Under the pieces are notes generated by a model. The model saw nothing but the letters and a program-made list of their open reading frames with translations, was not told where the DNA came from and ran no database searches. Both the position numbers and the translations under genes were made by a program. This document shows, piece by piece, positions 39,453 through 41,961 of a DNA stretch of 41,961 nt. The stretch comes from a bacterium (GTDB lineage Bacteria; Actinomycetota; Acidimicrobiia; Acidimicrobiales; Bin134). The stretch's first letter is position 1, and each line of letters opens with the position of its first letter. The stretch is from NCBI GenBank assembly GCA_026709025.1, contig JAPOTT010000039.1:1-41961 (forward strand), given 5' to 3'.

Positions 39453-40892
39453 ATGAACATCTGCGTAATTGATGTTGGCACCAGCAGCATCCGCTCGGCT
39501 GCAACCGATGGCCAGCACCTAATCTACTTGGCCCAACAAGCCACACCGCCGCGTATTTCGGAGCCGGGGCTAGTGGAGTTTGACCCCACCGAGATGGCCG
39601 GGGTGATCCTGCGAACTGCCAACGAGGTGATCGCTGAGGTGGGCGGAGTTGAAGCTGTGGCAATCACCAATCAACGGGGCTCTACGGTGGTGTGGGACCG
39701 CACAACTAGCGAGCCTGTTGGCCCGGGGCTGAGTTGGCAAGACCTACGCACCGTTGGAGAATGCTTGGGCTACAAAGGCAAAGGGTTGGAGTTCTCCCCC
39801 AGCGAAGCCGCCACCAAGCTGGTACACATGTTAGACCAACACGATCCACAGCGCTGTCGGAACTTATGTTTTGGCACGGTAGATAGCTGGGCGGTGTGGT
39901 GTTTATCGCAGGGGGCTCATCACGTTTCAGATGCTTCGAACGCCTCAATTAGCGGGATGTTGACCGCTGATGCAAGCGGCTGGTCTGAAGAAATCACTAG
40001 CCAGTTAGGTGTACCGCTGGCATGCCTGCCAAAGATCGTGGATTCCACAGCGGTAATAGGCTCAGCAACAGCTTTAGCTGGATCACCACCTATTGTTGGG
40101 ATAATCGGCGATCAGCAGTCTTCGCTTGTTGGACAGCGCTGCGTGTTGGAGGGCACTGCCAAGCTCACCTTCGGTACCGGGGGTTTTTTGAATGTGTGCG
40201 GTGCTGATGCGCGGCCCTTTGCCGAAAAACGCAGCGAGCGCGGGACGTTTCCTGTTGTGGCGTGGCAGCACAACCAAGAGGTTAGATGGTGTACCGAAGC
40301 GATGATGATTACCGCAGGTGCCAACATTAACTGGCTAGTTCAAAGCATGGGCCTGCTACGCGATGCACAAGATGCAGCACAGGTGGCGGCTAGCGTGGCC
40401 GATAGCGGCGGGGTTTTCTATGTGCCAGCGCTTTATGGTTTGGGTACGCCTTATTGGGATTTTGGAGCTCGCGCCGGGTTGTTTGGGCTCACAGGTGACA
40501 CCACCGCTGCCCACATTGTGCGAGCCGTGCTTGAGGGCATAGCGCACCGTGCAGCCGACATGTTAGACGCTGCCGAACAAGATAGCGGCTACCGCATCGA
40601 AAACATCCGTGTAGATGGCGGTATGTCACAAAACCCGGTGTTCAATCAGATCTTAGCCGACACCCTCGGTCGCACGGTAGAGCTTTGCAGCGTGCCAGAG
40701 GGCACCACACTGGGAGCAGCAGTGCTGGCGCAGATGGGCTTGGGTCGTTGGTCTAGCTGGCAAGAAGTGGGCGCTGAGTGGTCGCCCCGTGAGATTGTGA
40801 AACCTCAAAACACGGTAGATCGAGAGCGCTGGCATGATGCCGTGCAGCGGGCCTCACGCTGGTACCCGGAACTTTCAGATTTAGGCTTGTAA
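39453..40892 (+). CDS. FGGY carbohydrate kinase, glycerol-kinase-like
   Basis: A 479-residue kinase of the FGGY family with the two-domain sugar-kinase fold. N-terminal phosphate loop DVGTSSIRS at 7-15; NQRGSTVVWDR at 73-83 and GTVDSWAVW at 141-149 parallel glycerol kinase; the catalytic Asp is D220 in GDQQSSLVGQ; then GTGGFL, GLGTPYWD and VDGGMSQNPVFNQ near the C-terminus. Closest by eye to GlpK, so glycerol is the leading substrate guess, but other polyols or pentuloses remain possible. No glycerol facilitator or glycerol-phosphate dehydrogenase lies alongside. ATG 39453 begins the fold; the frame is open 21 codons upstream through the divergent trpD start. Confidence 0.82.
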   Translation: MNICVIDVGTSSIRSAATDGQHLIYLAQQATPPRISEPGLVEFDPTEMAGVILRTANEVIAEVGGVEAVAITNQRGSTVVWDRTTSEPVGPGLSWQDLRTVGECLGYKGKGLEFSPSEAATKLVHMLDQHDPQRCRNLCFGTVDSWAVWCLSQGAHHVSDASNASISGMLTADASGWSEEITSQLGVPLACLPKIVDSTAVIGSATALAGSPPIVGIIGDQQSSLVGQRCVLEGTAKLTFGTGGFLNVCGADARPFAEKRSERGTFPVVAWQHNQEVRWCTEAMMITAGANINWLVQSMGLLRDAQDAAQVAASVADSGGVFYVPALYGLGTPYWDFGARAGLFGLTGDTTAAHIVRAVLEGIAHRAADMLDAAEQDSGYRIENIRVDGGMSQNPVFNQILADTLGRTVELCSVPEGTTLGAAVLAQMGLGRWSSWQEVGAEWSPREIVKPQNTVDRERWHDAVQRASRWYPELSDLGL

Positions 40893-40990
40893 CAACAAAG
40901 TAGCTAACTGCCGACAAGCTGACTCACCACCCCAACTGCTGTACTTTCTCACCCTAAACCCTAACTCTAAATTGAAACTACAAGGATCAA

Positions 40991-41374
40991 CTATGAGGAA
41001 AGCTCAACAATTCTTTCCGAAACATAAATCCTATAGGGCATGTTTTTAAGCTCATCTACAGTTACTGCGAGTCCTCTTTGAGATGCCGCCCAAACCAGAT
41101 CTTCCCATGGATGAGGATCGTTGCCTATCAAATCCTCATCAGGTAAAACCACACTTTTTATTGTATCCAAGACTAGACTGATGCCTAAGCGACCATCCTT
41201 ATGGAATCCCTGCACAGCAGACACAGTCCAACCACGGTCGTCACGAAGTAGCACAATATCCCCATTAGCGAGTTGAGCAAACTCCGAAACTTGGTATGAT
41301 TTCTCTAACTCAAAACCCTGAACCTCATCACTGTCACATATAGCGATCAAGCCCTTAACAGTTGATCTAGACAT
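40991..41374 (-). CDS. Unknown 127-residue protein
   Basis: A soluble, acidic, mixed alpha/beta protein without signal peptide or membrane helix. I recognise no family. Visible features are a beta-rich centre (GDIVLLRDDRGWTVSAVQGF) and an AVTVDELKNMPYRIYVSERI C-terminus. Base composition is somewhat more AT-rich than neighbouring genes. The ATG at 41374 has no ribosome-binding site; a 10-bp direct repeat overlaps and precedes the start. It is convergent with the FGGY kinase and upstream of rnpB on the opposite strand. Confidence 0.6.
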   Translation of the reverse strand: MSRSTVKGLIAICDSDEVQGFELEKSYQVSEFAQLANGDIVLLRDDRGWTVSAVQGFHKDGRLGISLVLDTIKSVVLPDEDLIGNDPHPWEDLVWAASQRGLAVTVDELKNMPYRIYVSERIVELSS

Positions 41375-41398
41375 TTATCACACTAAGCTCTAGACATT
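41366..41398. repeat. 10-bp direct repeat at the start of the 127-residue gene
   Basis: tctagacatt occurs at 41366-41375, covering the start codon, and again at 41389-41398, a spacing of 23 bases or about two helical turns. This could be a regulatory site; no further copy is seen. Confidence 0.5.
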
Positions 41399-41552
41399 AC
41401 TGGGTAGGATAACAGCGAAGCCCACGCATCTTAGTATACGTCCAACCACCGGGATCGCTCCTATCCCGCAGATCTACGTCAACCGCCCCACGATAACTCA
41501 CCAATACAGACGACGTCTTAAGCCACTAAGAAAGCAAGTAAGCTAGACACAT

Positions 41553-41949
<397 letters not shown>

Positions 41950-41951
<2 letters not shown>

Positions 41952-41961
41952 CCCCCCCCCC
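41950..41961. repeat. Run of at least 12 C at the window end
   Basis: Twelve C from 41950 to the last base, overlapping the last bases of the RNase P P1 helix. It may be the point at which an assembly stopped. Confidence 0.9.

Noticed and set aside
40952-40964. Telomere-like ccctaaaccctaa between the FGGY kinase and the 127-residue gene
   Set aside because: Only two short units, no longer array, and bacterial context; chance similarity is the simplest reading.

Overview
The window looks like chromosomal DNA from an actinobacterium that uses coenzyme F420, most likely a member or relative of Acidimicrobiia (the lineage is inference). Supporting signs are a WhiB-type Fe-S regulator, a RegX3/SenX3-like two-component pair, a PimB-like mannosyltransferase, an NADPH:F420 oxidoreductase, a DUF2342 (Zincin_2) protein, a DUF222/13E12 HNH protein, frequent GTG and TTG starts, and moderately GC-rich sequence. 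It is almost fully coding and consists mostly of housekeeping operons. It ends in a C-homopolymer directly after rnpB, which may be a contig end.

Left part, minus strand (about 0.7-12.5 kb): a continuous phosphate block. In transcription order it runs whiB, then tatA - 98-aa protein - ppk1 - NUDIX, then pstS-pstC-pstA-pstB-phoU-senX3-regX3 and an MFS transporter. Phosphate import, polyphosphate synthesis, the PhoU signalling link and the two-component regulator sit side by side. An 11-bp direct repeat of GTTTAC lies upstream of pstS and looks like a PHO box. A DUF2342 protein, cut by the window edge, runs convergently into the MFS gene.

Middle (12.7-20.8 kb): a VWA-domain protein (minus), a SAF-domain membrane protein (plus), then on minus uppP and an overlapping tldE-tldD pair, a four-helix membrane protein, and the F420 reductase on plus.

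Accessory stretch (20.8-24.4 kb): a beta-class DNA methyltransferase without a visible restriction partner, a DUF222-HNH protein with an apparent leaderless promoter, and a VapBC-like toxin-antitoxin pair. An operator-like palindrome and iterated half-sites precede the antitoxin. tRNA-Asp and tRNA-Phe follow.

Right part (24.7-42 kb): a complete branched-chain amino-acid type ABC importer (livK-H-M-G-F) with a His-rich lipoprotein linker and an enlarged LivM. Then, on minus, alaC-pfkA, a mannosyltransferase/SRPBCC cluster coupled to queG, and trpD with an overlapping NYN-domain protein. An FGGY (glycerol-kinase-like) kinase, an unknown 127-aa protein and the RNase P RNA gene (rnpB) close the window.

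The most distinctive feature not explained by genes is a family-like pattern of short tandem duplications with unit lengths of 13-18 bp, most often 15 bp, plus a 24- and a 25-bp case. They are found at gene ends, in intergenic gaps, in disordered protein linkers, upstream of vapB and whiB, and inside rnpB.
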